Shown: piece by piece, positions 8,447 through 16,644 of the stretch
How positions within the stretch are numbered: position 1 is the stretch's first letter
Layout of the letters: each line of letters starts with the position of its first letter
Source of the DNA: an uncultured Lachnospiraceae bacterium
Lineage (GTDB): Bacteria > Bacillota > Clostridia > Lachnospirales > Lachnospiraceae
DNA: 42,484 nucleotides
NCBI GenBank assembly: GCA_900315495.1
Contig: OMZJ01000126.1
Location: 1 to 42,484, forward strand
Direction: 5' to 3'
Position numbers and translations under genes: made by a program
The notes under the pieces: model-generated
The model's database searches: none
Seen by the model: the letters and a program-made list of their open reading frames with translations, nothing else
What the model was told of the DNA's origin: nothing

Positions 8447-10824
8447 AGGACAGCCACCGCGATCCAGTGCGCAGCCAGCGCACAGATCCATGCCACCAGG
8501 CACTGCCAGCCCACCACACCGAGGGCCCACTTTGTGCCCAGCTCTCTGCGGATGGAGGCGATGGCCGCCACGCAGGGCGTGTACAGCAGGGAGAACACCA
8601 GAATCGACACGGCTGATGCCGGCGCAATGGCGGTCGCTGCGGCCTGTCCGAACAGGATCTGCAGGGTTGCCACCACGCTCTCCTTGGCCATGAACCCGCT
8701 GATCAGCGCAGTGCAGATCCGCCAGTCACCGAGGCCGAGCGGACGCATAACAGGCACAAGCCAGCCGGCAATGATCGCCAGAATGCTGTTCTGCTGGTCC
8801 ACAGCCACCCGCAGGGTCAGGGTGAAGGTCTGCAGCAGCCAGATGATGATGGTTGCGAGCATGATAATGGTAAATGCCCGCTGCAGGAAGTCCTTCGCCT
8901 TCTCCCAGAGGAGCCTTGCCACATTCTTGATGCCGGGCATCCGGTAGTTGGGCAGCTCCATGACAAAGGGGACAGCCTCGCCCTTGAAGAGCGTTCCCTT
9001 GAGCAGGAAGGCCACGAGGATGCCGACCGCAATTCCAAGAAAATAGAGCCCCACCATGATCAGCGCCCGGTAATGCGGGAAGAACGCGGCCACAAAGAAT
9101 CCGTAGATCGGAAGCTTTGCCGAGCAGCTCATGAACGGGGTCAGGAGAATCGTCATCTTGCGGTCCCGCTCACTCGGCAGCGTGCGGGTGGACATGACTG
9201 CCGGCACGGTACAGCCGAATCCGATCAGAAGCGGCACAATGCTTCGCCCGGACAGACCGATCTTGCGCAGCAGCTTGTCCATGAAGAAGGCGACGCGGGC
9301 GATATACCCGCTGTCCTCCAGCAGGGACAGGAAAAGGAACAGGATGACGATGATCGGCAGGAAGCTTAAGACAGTGCCGACACCGGAGAAGATGCCGTCG
9401 ATCACCAGCCCGTGGAGAACCGCATTGACGCTGGCGGCTGTCATTGCGCGGTCCGCCGCAGCCGACAGGGCGTCGATTCCCATCTGCATCAGGTTCTGCA
9501 GCGTTCCGCCGATGACAGAGAACGTCAGCCAGAAGACCAGGGCCATGATCAGCACAAAGAACGGGATCGCAGTCCATTTGCCGGTCAGGATTCGGTCGAT
9601 CCGCTCGCTGCGGAGGCTCTCCCGGCTCTTCTTCGGCTTCCGAACACAGCGGCCGCAGACCTTCATGATGAAGGTATAGCGCATGTCGGCGATTGCCGCC
9701 GCCCGGTCCAGCCCGGCTTCCTTTTCCATCTGCACCACGATGTGGCCGATCATGTCCTTCTCGTTCTGTTCCAGCTTCAGCTGGGACAGCACCAGGGAAT
9801 CTCCCTCGATCACCTTGCTCGCCGCAAAGCGGAGCGGAAGGCCGGCGGCCTCCACATGGTCCTCGATCAGGTAGCTGATGCCATGCAGGCAGCGGTGAAC
9901 CGCGCCGCCCCGGTCGCTCTCATCGCAGAAATCCTGCCGCTGCGGCTTTTCCTGGTAATGCGCCACGTGAATGGCATGTGCAATCAGCTCTTCGATTCCC
10001 TCGTTCTTCGCCGCGGAAATCGGCACCACCGGCACCCCCAGCGCGGCCTCCATCCCGTTGATGTCAATGCTGCCGCCGTTCTCCGTCACCTCGTCCATCA
10101 TGTTGAGGGCGACGACCATCGGCATGTCCATCTCCAGAAGCTGCATCGTCAGGTACAGGTTGCGCTCGATGTTGGAGGCGTCCACGATATTGATGATGGC
10201 CTTCGGCTTTTCCTGCAGGACAAAGTTTCTGGATACGATCTCCTCGCTGCTGTAGGGCGACATCGAATAGATGCCCGGCAGGTCAGTGACCAGGGTATTG
10301 GGATGTCCCTTGATCACGCCGTCCTTGCGGTCTACGGTCACGCCGGGGAAATTGCCGACATGCTGGTTGGCGCCGGTGAGCTGGTTGAACAGCGTCGTTT
10401 TTCCGCAGTTCTGGTTGCCGACCAGGGCAAAGGTCAGGACCGTGTCCTCCGGCAGAGGATTGCCGCTGCCCTTCGGGTGGTATTTTCCGCCCTCGCCGAG
10501 TCCCGGGTGATCCGAGATCACCGGCATCTCCGTCTCCTGCGCGGTCTTCTCCCGCTGCTTTGCGGCGTTCTGTCCTGCTTCCCCCGCCGGATGTGCCGGT
10601 GCGGGTTCCACCTCGATCTGATCCGCGTCGTCCAGCCGGAGCGTCAGCATGTATCCGTGCAGCATCAGTTCCACCGGGTCGCCCATCGGCGCGTATTTCA
10701 CGACGGTGATTTCCGTCCCCGGGATGACGCCCATATCCAGAAAATGCTGCCGCAGCGCCCCCTCGCCGTTCAGTTTCTTTACGACAACCGTCTGTCCGAT
10801 TTTCGTCTCTTTGAGTGTCGGCAT
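8443..10824 (-). CDS. feoB: FeoA-FeoB fusion, ferrous iron transporter
   Basis: 793 residues from the ATG at 10824, which has AGGAGGGG in front; upstream in-frame codons are not conserved. Residues 1-73 are a complete FeoA (SH3-like) domain (KIGQTVVVKKL to LRLDDADQIEVE), then a charged linker to about 125. The FeoB G-domain follows: G1 GNQNCGKTT (136-144), G2 GNFPGVTVD, G3 DLPG (181-184), G4 NMMDE, G5 ISAAKNEG. The C-terminal half is the membrane part with two Gate domains and the FeoB_C segment. FeoA and FeoB are usually separate proteins. The transporter moves Fe(II) into the cell in a nucleotide-dependent way. The small Cys-rich gene follows with overlapping codons. Confidence 0.95.
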   Translation of the reverse strand: MPTLKETKIGQTVVVKKLNGEGALRQHFLDMGVIPGTEITVVKYAPMGDPVELMLHGYMLTLRLDDADQIEVEPAPAHPAGEAGQNAAKQREKTAQETEMPVISDHPGLGEGGKYHPKGSGNPLPEDTVLTFALVGNQNCGKTTLFNQLTGANQHVGNFPGVTVDRKDGVIKGHPNTLVTDLPGIYSMSPYSSEEIVSRNFVLQEKPKAIINIVDASNIERNLYLTMQLLEMDMPMVVALNMMDEVTENGGSIDINGMEAALGVPVVPISAAKNEGIEELIAHAIHVAHYQEKPQRQDFCDESDRGGAVHRCLHGISYLIEDHVEAAGLPLRFAASKVIEGDSLVLSQLKLEQNEKDMIGHIVVQMEKEAGLDRAAAIADMRYTFIMKVCGRCVRKPKKSRESLRSERIDRILTGKWTAIPFFVLIMALVFWLTFSVIGGTLQNLMQMGIDALSAAADRAMTAASVNAVLHGLVIDGIFSGVGTVLSFLPIIVILFLFLSLLEDSGYIARVAFFMDKLLRKIGLSGRSIVPLLIGFGCTVPAVMSTRTLPSERDRKMTILLTPFMSCSAKLPIYGFFVAAFFPHYRALIMVGLYFLGIAVGILVAFLLKGTLFKGEAVPFVMELPNYRMPGIKNVARLLWEKAKDFLQRAFTIIMLATIIIWLLQTFTLTLRVAVDQQNSILAIIAGWLVPVMRPLGLGDWRICTALISGFMAKESVVATLQILFGQAAATAIAPASAVSILVFSLLYTPCVAAIASIRRELGTKWALGVVGWQCLVAWICALAAHWIAVAVL

Positions 10825-10950
10825 TCTGGCCCCTCCTGTGCCGGTTCTGTGTTCTGTGCGGTGCCCGCGCAGCCGGATCCGAGGATCCCGCCGCGCTGGC
10901 TCGTATATTCCAGTAAAAATTTTCAATGGAAACTGTCAGGGCATTTTTTT

Positions 10951-10976
10951 GCACAGGGCGGAAAACCGCCCTGTGC
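10951..10976 (-). promoter_or_regulatory. Perfect palindrome in the feo leader
   Basis: GCACAGGGCGG (10951-10961), AAAA, CCGCCCTGTGC (10966-10976): an 11-base-pair perfect hairpin that would start about six bases after the predicted feo transcription start. On the feo strand it is followed by seven A's, not T's, so it is not a terminator. It could be a repressor site overlapping the start region (DtxR- or Fur-type regulation would make sense) or a 5' stabilising stem-loop. It does not match the classical Fur or DtxR consensus. Confidence 0.6.
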
Positions 10977-10988
10977 CTGCTCTGCCCA

Positions 10989-11017
10989 ATTTTACCGCGA
11001 ATCCCCGCCGCTGTCGA
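10989..11017 (-). promoter_or_regulatory. feo promoter
   Basis: On the minus strand TCGACA (11017-11012), a 17-base spacer, then TAAAAT (10994-10989), each one mismatch from consensus. The start would be near 10982, giving a leader of about 158 bases before the FeoAB ATG, headed by the palindrome at 10951-10976. Confidence 0.6.
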
Positions 11018-11103
11018 TCGTTTTCCCTGATTCCGTCCGATTTCTACCGAAAGCCCTGAAACGCTTCCGGAAAATGTCTCCCGGACAGCGGTCCGGATTC
11101 CAT

Positions 11104-11140
11104 AAAAAAATCCTGTGATGTGCGAATGCCATCACAGGAT
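11104..11140 (-). terminator. Terminator of the pot operon
   Basis: An 11-base-pair perfect stem (11110-11120 with 11130-11140; ATCCTGTGATG and its inverse), loop of nine, followed on the minus strand by seven T's (A-run at 11104-11110). It lies 130 bases after the potD stop. Confidence 0.9.
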
Positions 11141-11184
11141 CTTATTCCATACAGGATACAGCGATTTCGGGGAGGCCTCGGGCA

Positions 11185-11237
11185 GATGACGGAATTTCCC
11201 CCTCAGCGTTTCACGGGGGAAGGATCCATCCGTCATC
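11185..11237 (-). repeat. Two-tier hairpin in the pot 3' untranslated region
   Basis: GATGACGGA (11185-11193) pairs with TCCGTCATC (11229-11237), and inside it TTCCCCC (11196-11202) pairs with GGGGGAA (11215-11221) around a 12-base loop. It sits between the potD stop and the terminator and has no T-run. It could protect the mRNA 3' end or belong to a 3'-derived small RNA. Confidence 0.5.
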
Positions 11238-11271
11238 GTTCTGTGCTGTTACCCGGTGCAGACACCGGCAT

Positions 11272-12870
11272 TCAGCCCTTGCGCGGCGGCCGGATCGACG
11301 CCGCATTTCTCTTTCTCCGGATTTTCCGGACGACCAGCAGCACGATTCCGGCGGCCAGCACCGCGGCAAAAATCCTTCCGCCCGGCGTGATATTTTTCAG
11401 GTTGTAGCAGCGCACATTGATCCACATGCGGTTGGTCCGCCGGCTCTCCTCCGGCGTAAAGCACCGCATGATGCTGGCGCGGCGGATCGTCTCCGTATCC
11501 GGATACTGGGCATAGAGCTGGCGTTCCGCCGCCTCGGCAGGCGCCGTGATCACATAGGTTCCGTCGCTCTTTCCGTCTCCCTCGAAGAAGTAGTCCAGGT
11601 TGTAGTCCACCGTATCCGTCTCGTCCTCATCGGCGCCGTAGTTCCAGTCCAGATAATCAAAGATCCGGCTGTCATCCGGCCCGCCGGCGATGACGGAGGT
11701 ATAGCCGATATAGTACATGTTGCGGATCGCGTTGTCCGGTCGGGAGAGAAAATTGATGAACGCCTCCGCCGCCTGCTGCTTTGCCGGATCTTCCGCAATG
11801 CCGCGCTTCAGCATGACCCATCCGTCAAAGTAGATGTTGGTGCTCTCCTCCGGCACGGCGAAATTGAGCTGGTAGCCGTCCTCATCCGCCTGGTCCATCG
11901 TATACACCGCATCACCCGACCACTGGTAGTTGGCCACCACCTTGCCGGTGATCATATCGGCCTTGCCGGAATCGGTCTCGAAGGAATAGGCATTATCCTT
12001 CACGCCCTGCAGCCAGTCCTGCACCTTCTGCACCATCTCCGGGGACGTGTCATTCATCACGTCCTCCAGCTTTTCGTGGTAATCGGGATCGTTCACAAAG
12101 TCCGGGGATGTCAGGAGGGCGCTGTTGACCGCGCCGACCGCCGCAAAGTAGCTGTCGCGGACGTTGTCCTTGATCGTGATCTGGCGCCGGAAAGCCGGAT
12201 CGGCCAGAACCGTCCACGTGGAAGCCTGCTCCTTTGTCATGACCGCCGGATTGTAGACGATACCGGTGATCCCCCACATATAGCCGGCCGCGTATTTTGA
12301 CCAGCTCTCACCGCCCCGCTCCTGGGTCTCGAAGATCTGCCGCAGATAGGGCGAGACGCCGCGGATATAGAAATTATCCGGATTGTCCTCGTCAAAGAAC
12401 CCGTCGGAAAGGGGCTGCAGCGCGCCTTCGTCCATGAGCCGCATGAACATGTACTCGGAGGGGCAGATCAGGTCGTAGGTATCGCCGAGGGAGAGCATGT
12501 TGTAGAGATCCTCGTTGGTGCCGAAGGTAGAGTATTCTACCCGCACCCGCTGTCCGTACGTCTGGTAATACCAGTCCTCAAAATCCTCCACCATCGAATT
12601 CTTTCCGATGATGTCCCCGCTGGGAAGATCGATGGTCTCGTCCGCCTCCCAGCCCCCGAGGTCAATGTACTCCTCCCAGCTGCAGACGCGGAGCGTCACC
12701 ATTTTCCCGGAGGAGGTGCCTGCCGGATTTTCCGAGACGGCGGTCTTCTCCGATGCGCTCTCCGCTGCCGCCGGGGAAGGGACCGCCGTCCATGCAGCAC
12801 ATGCGGCTGCCAGTGCCAGGGCCGTCCGGCGCGCTGCCGGTCCGGCTGCGATGATCCGGAATCCGTTCAT
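11272..12870 (-). CDS. potD: Spermidine/putrescine-binding protein with C-terminal membrane anchor
   Basis: 532 residues from the ATG at 12870, which shares one base with the potC stop (TGATG). Residues 12-37 form an Ala-rich signal sequence ending PAAAES. The PotD fold follows (about 50-450), starting TLRVCSWEEYIDLGGW; the open family segments DLICPSEYMFMRL and VANYQWSGDAVYTM are clear. PotD proteins are usually near 350 residues. This one continues to a predicted membrane helix (497-514, GGRIFAAVLAAGIVLLVV) and a basic tail RKIRRKR. No proper lipobox is present; Cys24 is preceded by AAA. So it is probably tethered by its C-terminus rather than by lipid. It delivers polyamines to PotBC; last gene of the operon. 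Confidence 0.9.
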   Translation of the reverse strand: MNGFRIIAAGPAARRTALALAAACAAWTAVPSPAAAESASEKTAVSENPAGTSSGKMVTLRVCSWEEYIDLGGWEADETIDLPSGDIIGKNSMVEDFEDWYYQTYGQRVRVEYSTFGTNEDLYNMLSLGDTYDLICPSEYMFMRLMDEGALQPLSDGFFDEDNPDNFYIRGVSPYLRQIFETQERGGESWSKYAAGYMWGITGIVYNPAVMTKEQASTWTVLADPAFRRQITIKDNVRDSYFAAVGAVNSALLTSPDFVNDPDYHEKLEDVMNDTSPEMVQKVQDWLQGVKDNAYSFETDSGKADMITGKVVANYQWSGDAVYTMDQADEDGYQLNFAVPEESTNIYFDGWVMLKRGIAEDPAKQQAAEAFINFLSRPDNAIRNMYYIGYTSVIAGGPDDSRIFDYLDWNYGADEDETDTVDYNLDYFFEGDGKSDGTYVITAPAEAAERQLYAQYPDTETIRRASIMRCFTPEESRRTNRMWINVRCYNLKNITPGGRIFAAVLAAGIVLLVVRKIRRKRNAASIRPPRKG

Positions 12871-13676
12871 CAGTCCTTCCCCCTTTCCAGCGCGGCGCTG
12901 CCTGCCGGCCGCCGCACATTCATCAGCAGCACCACCAGGATCACGACGGCAAAGATCACGGTCGACAATGCCCACAGCGCCGTTTTGATGGTGGTCTGGG
13001 ACCCTTTGGTCGCATTGACGACATAGGTGCTGATCGTGTCGAAGGTGGCCGGTTTGGTGTAGGTCGCGATGAAGTAGTCATCCAGCGAAAGCGTGATCGC
13101 CAGGCCGAAGCCGGAAACAATGCCCGGGACGATCTGGGGAATGACCACCTGCCGCATGGCCACCCCGGGCGTCGCGCCCAGGTCCAGCGCCGCCTCATAC
13201 AGTGCGGGATCCATCTGCCGGATCTTCGGCATCACCGCCAGATAGACAAACGGCGCGCACAGCGTCACGTGGCCGACGACCAGCGGGAGGAAGGTATCCT
13301 TGCTGACATGCAGCACGACAACCAGAAGGATACAGAGAGAGAATCCGGTGACGACATCGGCGTTGACCACCGGCACCTGGTTCATCAGTGAGATGATCCG
13401 GCCTGTCCGCTCCTTCGAATAGAACGCCCCGATGGCGCCCATGGTTCCGAGAAGCGTCGCAATCGCCGCCGACCCGAAGGCCAGAAGCAGGGTCCCGAGA
13501 ATCATGTGAATCAGCTCGGGCGTGGTAAACAGCGTCACATAGTTGTGCAGCGAAAAGCGGTGGATTGCGCCGATCTGCGTGGAATCCGTGAAGCTGTACA
13601 CCGCCAGAATGACAATCGGAAGATACAGTGCCGCCAGCACCAGGCACAGAAAGACCGCACGGACTGTCTTTTTCAA
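12870..13676 (-). CDS. potC: Spermidine/putrescine ABC transporter permease
   Basis: 268 residues. The start is TTG at 13676, set by GAGGAGG ten bases upstream and by the usual PotC beginning (MKKTVRAVFLCLVLAALYLP). Six membrane helices; the ATPase-docking EAA loop is EAALDLGATPGVAMRQVVIP at about residue 160. The TTG overlaps the potB stop by four bases (TTGA), and its own stop overlaps the potD ATG, so the three genes are tightly coupled. With PotB it forms the polyamine channel. Confidence 0.93.
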   Translation of the reverse strand: MKKTVRAVFLCLVLAALYLPIVILAVYSFTDSTQIGAIHRFSLHNYVTLFTTPELIHMILGTLLLAFGSAAIATLLGTMGAIGAFYSKERTGRIISLMNQVPVVNADVVTGFSLCILLVVVLHVSKDTFLPLVVGHVTLCAPFVYLAVMPKIRQMDPALYEAALDLGATPGVAMRQVVIPQIVPGIVSGFGLAITLSLDDYFIATYTKPATFDTISTYVVNATKGSQTTIKTALWALSTVIFAVVILVVLLMNVRRPAGSAALERGKD

Positions 13677-14461
13677 AGCAGGGCACCTCCTCTCGCGGCC
13701 GGGCGGTCCTCCTCATCGCCTGTCAGCAGGGTGAACAGGCAGATGACCGCCAGCAGGATCAGCGCAATCATTGATCCGCCGTTCCAGTTGTAGGCGCTGA
13801 AGTAGGAACCGATCAGCGAGCCCATGATGTAGGTCGAATTGTAGAGCATGTCCAGCACGACGTAGTTGGTCATGGCCGGCAGGAAAACCATCGAGACGCC
13901 GCTCATGATGCCGGGCATGGACAGCGGAAGGGTCACCTTCCGGAAGGCCTGCCGCGCGTTGGCGCCCAGGTCATTCGCCGCCTCAATGTAGGCCGGGTCG
14001 AGCCGGGCAATCGTCGTATAAATCGGAAGAATCATGAACGGAAGGAAATCATAGGTCATACCGACCACGGAATTCAGGAACGGATAGCGCGCCAGATTGC
14101 CCTCGATCAAATTCAACACTTCCTTGAGCGCTGTGATGCGCAGTGAGAAATTGATCCACATCGGGAGGACAAAGATCAGGATAATGCCCTGCCGCTCCTT
14201 CAGTCGGCCGCTGGCGAGAATATACGCCGTGGGATAGGCGAGAAGCAGACAGACCGCCGTCGTTGCCACAGCGATCGCAAAGCTGTAGAACAGGGTGCCG
14301 AGGGCGTTCGGATCCGTGAAGAATCCCGTGAGATTGGCAAACGTGAAGACACCGGTTCCGTCCGTAAAGGCATAGTAGAACAGGACGGCCAGCGGAAGAA
14401 CCACAAACAGGACCAGCCACAGGGCATAGGGTATGCCCAGACTTTTTCTGGTAAATTTCAT
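13673..14461 (-). CDS. potB: Spermidine/putrescine ABC transporter permease
   Basis: 262 residues; ATG at 14461 with GGGGAGGG before it. Begins MKFTRKSLGIPYALWLVLFV, with six membrane helices and an EAA loop EAANDLGANARQAFRKVTLP near residue 165. The C-terminus (LTGDEEDRPAARGG) is a short charged tail. It sits 17 bases after potA and overlaps potC. Partner of PotC in the polyamine importer. Confidence 0.93.
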   Translation of the reverse strand: MKFTRKSLGIPYALWLVLFVVLPLAVLFYYAFTDGTGVFTFANLTGFFTDPNALGTLFYSFAIAVATTAVCLLLAYPTAYILASGRLKERQGIILIFVLPMWINFSLRITALKEVLNLIEGNLARYPFLNSVVGMTYDFLPFMILPIYTTIARLDPAYIEAANDLGANARQAFRKVTLPLSMPGIMSGVSMVFLPAMTNYVVLDMLYNSTYIMGSLIGSYFSAYNWNGGSMIALILLAVICLFTLLTGDEEDRPAARGGALL

Positions 14462-14478
14462 CTTTCCCTCCCCGATTC

Positions 14479-15927
14479 TCAGCGGCCCTGCTTTTTCAGT
14501 GTGAAGGTCATCTTCTCCGTCGGCATGATCAGGCCGATGCGGTCGCCCATGTTCCAGAGATCCTCGTCATAGGCGACGAAATCCTGGCCGAAATCCGTGT
14601 GGATGACATAGCTGTAGTGATCGCCCTGATAGATCAGGTTGGAGATATTGCCCTCCACCAGGCCGCTCTCGGCATCGTCCGTCATCTCGATATCCTCCGG
14701 CTGGATGGATGCCAGGATCTTGGTCTTTTTCAGGTCCAGCGGATCGCCGTTTTCGTCCACGATGGTGCCGTCGGCCAGGCGCTTTCCACCGCGGATCAGC
14801 CGGGTGAGCGAGGCGTACAGGAGCCTTCCGTTGTACTCCAGGCGGTAATCGCTGTTGATGTCCACCAGGAACCGGTTGGTGTGGTCCTCCGCGATCATGA
14901 TGTGGATGCCGTCCGGCTCGATGGACATGCCCACCGTCTGCCCCACCTTCGGCGCCTTCGTGGACTGCACCTCCATCTCGTTCTTGCCGGTCTGCACCGC
15001 GATCTCATAGTGAATGCCCTTGAAGATCACGCTGGTCACCTCGCCGGTGATCATGCCCTTCTCCGGCGAGGTGATCTCCACATCCTCCGGGCGCACCACG
15101 GCGGTGATGTGCGTCCCCTCGGGCACGTCGTCCACGCAGGCGAACTCGCCGCCGCAGAAGCGCACCTTCATTTTTCCGGTCATGAAGCCGGAGAAGATGT
15201 TGCTCTCGCCGATGAAGTCGGCCACAAAGGCATTCTTTGGCTCATTGTAGATGTCCTCCGGCGTCCCGATCTGCTGAATCCGTCCCTCGCTCATGACCAC
15301 GATCTTGTCGGACATGGTCAGCGCTTCCTCCTGATCGTGGGTGACATAGATAAAGGTGATGCCGAGGCGGTCATGCATCTCCTTCAGCTCCAGCTGCATC
15401 TCCTGGCGCATCTTCAGATCCAGCGCTCCCAGGGGCTCGTCCAGAAGCAGAATCTCCGGCTCATTCACCAGCGCCCGGGCGATGGCGATGCGCTGCTGCT
15501 GCCCGCCGGAGAGCGTGGAAACCCGGCGCTCCTCAAAGCCCTCCAGGTCGACCAGCGACAGGACCCGCTTCACCTTGCGGGCAATCTGGTCCTTCGGCGT
15601 CTTCTTCTGCCGGAGGCCGAAGGCGATGTTGTCAAAGATATTCATGTGGGGAAACAGCGCGTACCGCTGGAAAACCGTATTGATCGGCCGCTCATAGGGC
15701 GGCAGGTTCTGAATGGGCTTTCCGTTCAGGAGAATCTCGCCGGAGGTCGGCATCTCAAACCCCGCGATCATCCGCAGCGTTGTCGTCTTGCCGCAGCCCG
15801 ACGGGCCCAGAAATGTGACAAATTCACCGCGCTTTACCTCGAGGTTGAAATCCTGCACCGCGGTGAAGCCGTTGTCGTCAAACGATTTGGTGACATGCTT
15901 CAGCTCAATGATATTTGTGTTTTCCAT
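14479..15927 (-). CDS. potA: Spermidine/putrescine ABC transporter ATP-binding protein, long form
   Basis: 482 residues from the ATG at 15927 (MENTNIIELKHVTKSF); the frame is open further upstream, but that part overlaps the regulator gene and is not family-like. Walker A GPSGCGKTT (41-49), signature LSGGQQQRIAIARAL, Walker B EILLLDEPLGALD, H-loop YVTHDQEEAL. After residue 240 come the TOBE regions. PotA is usually 350-380 residues; here about 100 extra residues include a second TOBE-like stretch (ILASIQPEDIEM followed by LIYQGDHYSYVIHTDFG), echoing the first (TAVVRPEDVEI, then VIFKGIHYEIAVQTG). It powers PotBC; the extra domain may sense regulatory state. It follows the regulator gene by 28 bases. 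Confidence 0.92.
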   Translation of the reverse strand: MENTNIIELKHVTKSFDDNGFTAVQDFNLEVKRGEFVTFLGPSGCGKTTTLRMIAGFEMPTSGEILLNGKPIQNLPPYERPINTVFQRYALFPHMNIFDNIAFGLRQKKTPKDQIARKVKRVLSLVDLEGFEERRVSTLSGGQQQRIAIARALVNEPEILLLDEPLGALDLKMRQEMQLELKEMHDRLGITFIYVTHDQEEALTMSDKIVVMSEGRIQQIGTPEDIYNEPKNAFVADFIGESNIFSGFMTGKMKVRFCGGEFACVDDVPEGTHITAVVRPEDVEITSPEKGMITGEVTSVIFKGIHYEIAVQTGKNEMEVQSTKAPKVGQTVGMSIEPDGIHIMIAEDHTNRFLVDINSDYRLEYNGRLLYASLTRLIRGGKRLADGTIVDENGDPLDLKKTKILASIQPEDIEMTDDAESGLVEGNISNLIYQGDHYSYVIHTDFGQDFVAYDEDLWNMGDRIGLIMPTEKMTFTLKKQGR

Positions 15928-15955
15928 CCTGCTCCATTTCCCCCTGATTTCCTCG

Positions 15956-16513
15956 TCAAAATTCCGGCGGCGTGCTGATCCACAGAAATCTGGCCAGCCG
16001 GTTTCCCGGGTTTGACACACGGTGATTGACTGTCGTGCGGTAGTAGAAACTTTCCCCCGCCTTCACCTGGTAGACTTTCTCGCCCAGCATGACCTTCAGC
16101 TTCCCGGTCAGGCAGTAGCCGAACTCCTCCCCGGGATGCGGCCGGTCCATCTCGAGCGTGCCGTGCGGCTGGATCTCCACCAGAATCGGTTCCATCTCAA
16201 ACTTCTGCGCGGGCGGAACGATCCACTTCGTGATGTTGCCGCCGTCGTCCACTTTTTCGAAGTACTCGCTCTCGTGGAAAACCACCGGATCGTCCGCATC
16301 CTCCTTGAAAAACTCCGCCGGTGTGCTGCCCAGGCACTCGATCAGATCCAGCAGTGTCGCCACGGAAGGCGATACCTGGCCGCGCTCCAGCTGGGAGATA
16401 AAGCCCTTGGTGAGTTCTGTCCGGTCGGCCAGCTCCTGCTGGGTCAGGCCATTGCGGCTGCGCAGATCCTTCAGCTTCCGGCCGATGGTTTCGTTGATCT
16501 GCTCCTGTTCCAT
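15956..16513 (-). CDS. PuuR-like HTH-cupin transcriptional regulator
   Basis: 185 residues. An XRE-type helix-turn-helix at about 9-64 (LRSRNGLTQQELADRTELTK) and a C-terminal cupin at about 105-180 (DRPHPGEEFGYCLTGKLKV, then VKAGESFYYRTTVNHRVSNPG). This is the architecture of PuuR, the putrescine-responsive repressor; the cupin probably binds the polyamine. It is the first gene of the pot operon, so it should regulate its own transcript. AAGGGG precedes the ATG. The promoter region carries three copies of the octamer AAGTTTAG, the best candidate for its binding site. Confidence 0.9.
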   Translation of the reverse strand: MEQEQINETIGRKLKDLRSRNGLTQQELADRTELTKGFISQLERGQVSPSVATLLDLIECLGSTPAEFFKEDADDPVVFHESEYFEKVDDGGNITKWIVPPAQKFEMEPILVEIQPHGTLEMDRPHPGEEFGYCLTGKLKVMLGEKVYQVKAGESFYYRTTVNHRVSNPGNRLARFLWISTPPEF

Positions 16514-16558
16514 GCGGTTGCCCCTTTCCGAAATCGTGAAAAGCGGCCGATGCTTGTG

Positions 16559-16622
16559 CTAAACTTCAGGTCACTTCCCGCTAAACTTTTCAGCCCCGAT
16601 GAATTATACTCACACTAAACTT
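16559..16622 (-). promoter_or_regulatory. Three AAGTTTAG direct repeats (candidate operators of the pot regulator)
   Basis: Seen on the plus strand as CTAAACTT at 16559-16566, 16581-16588 and 16615-16622, all in the same orientation. Start-to-start distances are 22 and 34 bases, close to two and three helical turns. The third copy lies inside the promoter spacer and the other two lie just after the expected start, positions that fit repression by the first gene product. Binding is inferred. Confidence 0.65.
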
Positions 16623-16630
16623 TCTGTCAA
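16603..16630 (-). promoter_or_regulatory. pot operon promoter (full sigma-A consensus)
   Basis: On the minus strand TTGACA (16630-16625), a 16-base spacer, TATAAT (16608-16603). Both hexamers match the consensus at all six positions. Start expected near 16596, about 83 bases before the regulator ATG. Such a strong promoter needs repression, which agrees with the octamer repeats around it. Confidence 0.9.
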
Positions 16631-16644
16631 TCATCAGAGTGAAT

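Noticed and set aside
10900..10960. A Fur or DtxR box before feoAB
   Set aside because: The AT-rich stretch near 10915-10930 has only a short AAAATTTT symmetry and does not reach the classical consensus.
12799..12870. PotD Cys24 as a lipobox cysteine
   Set aside because: The residues before it are AAA with no Leu/Val/Ile at -3, and a better signal peptidase I site (PAAAES) follows; treated as unlikely though not excluded.
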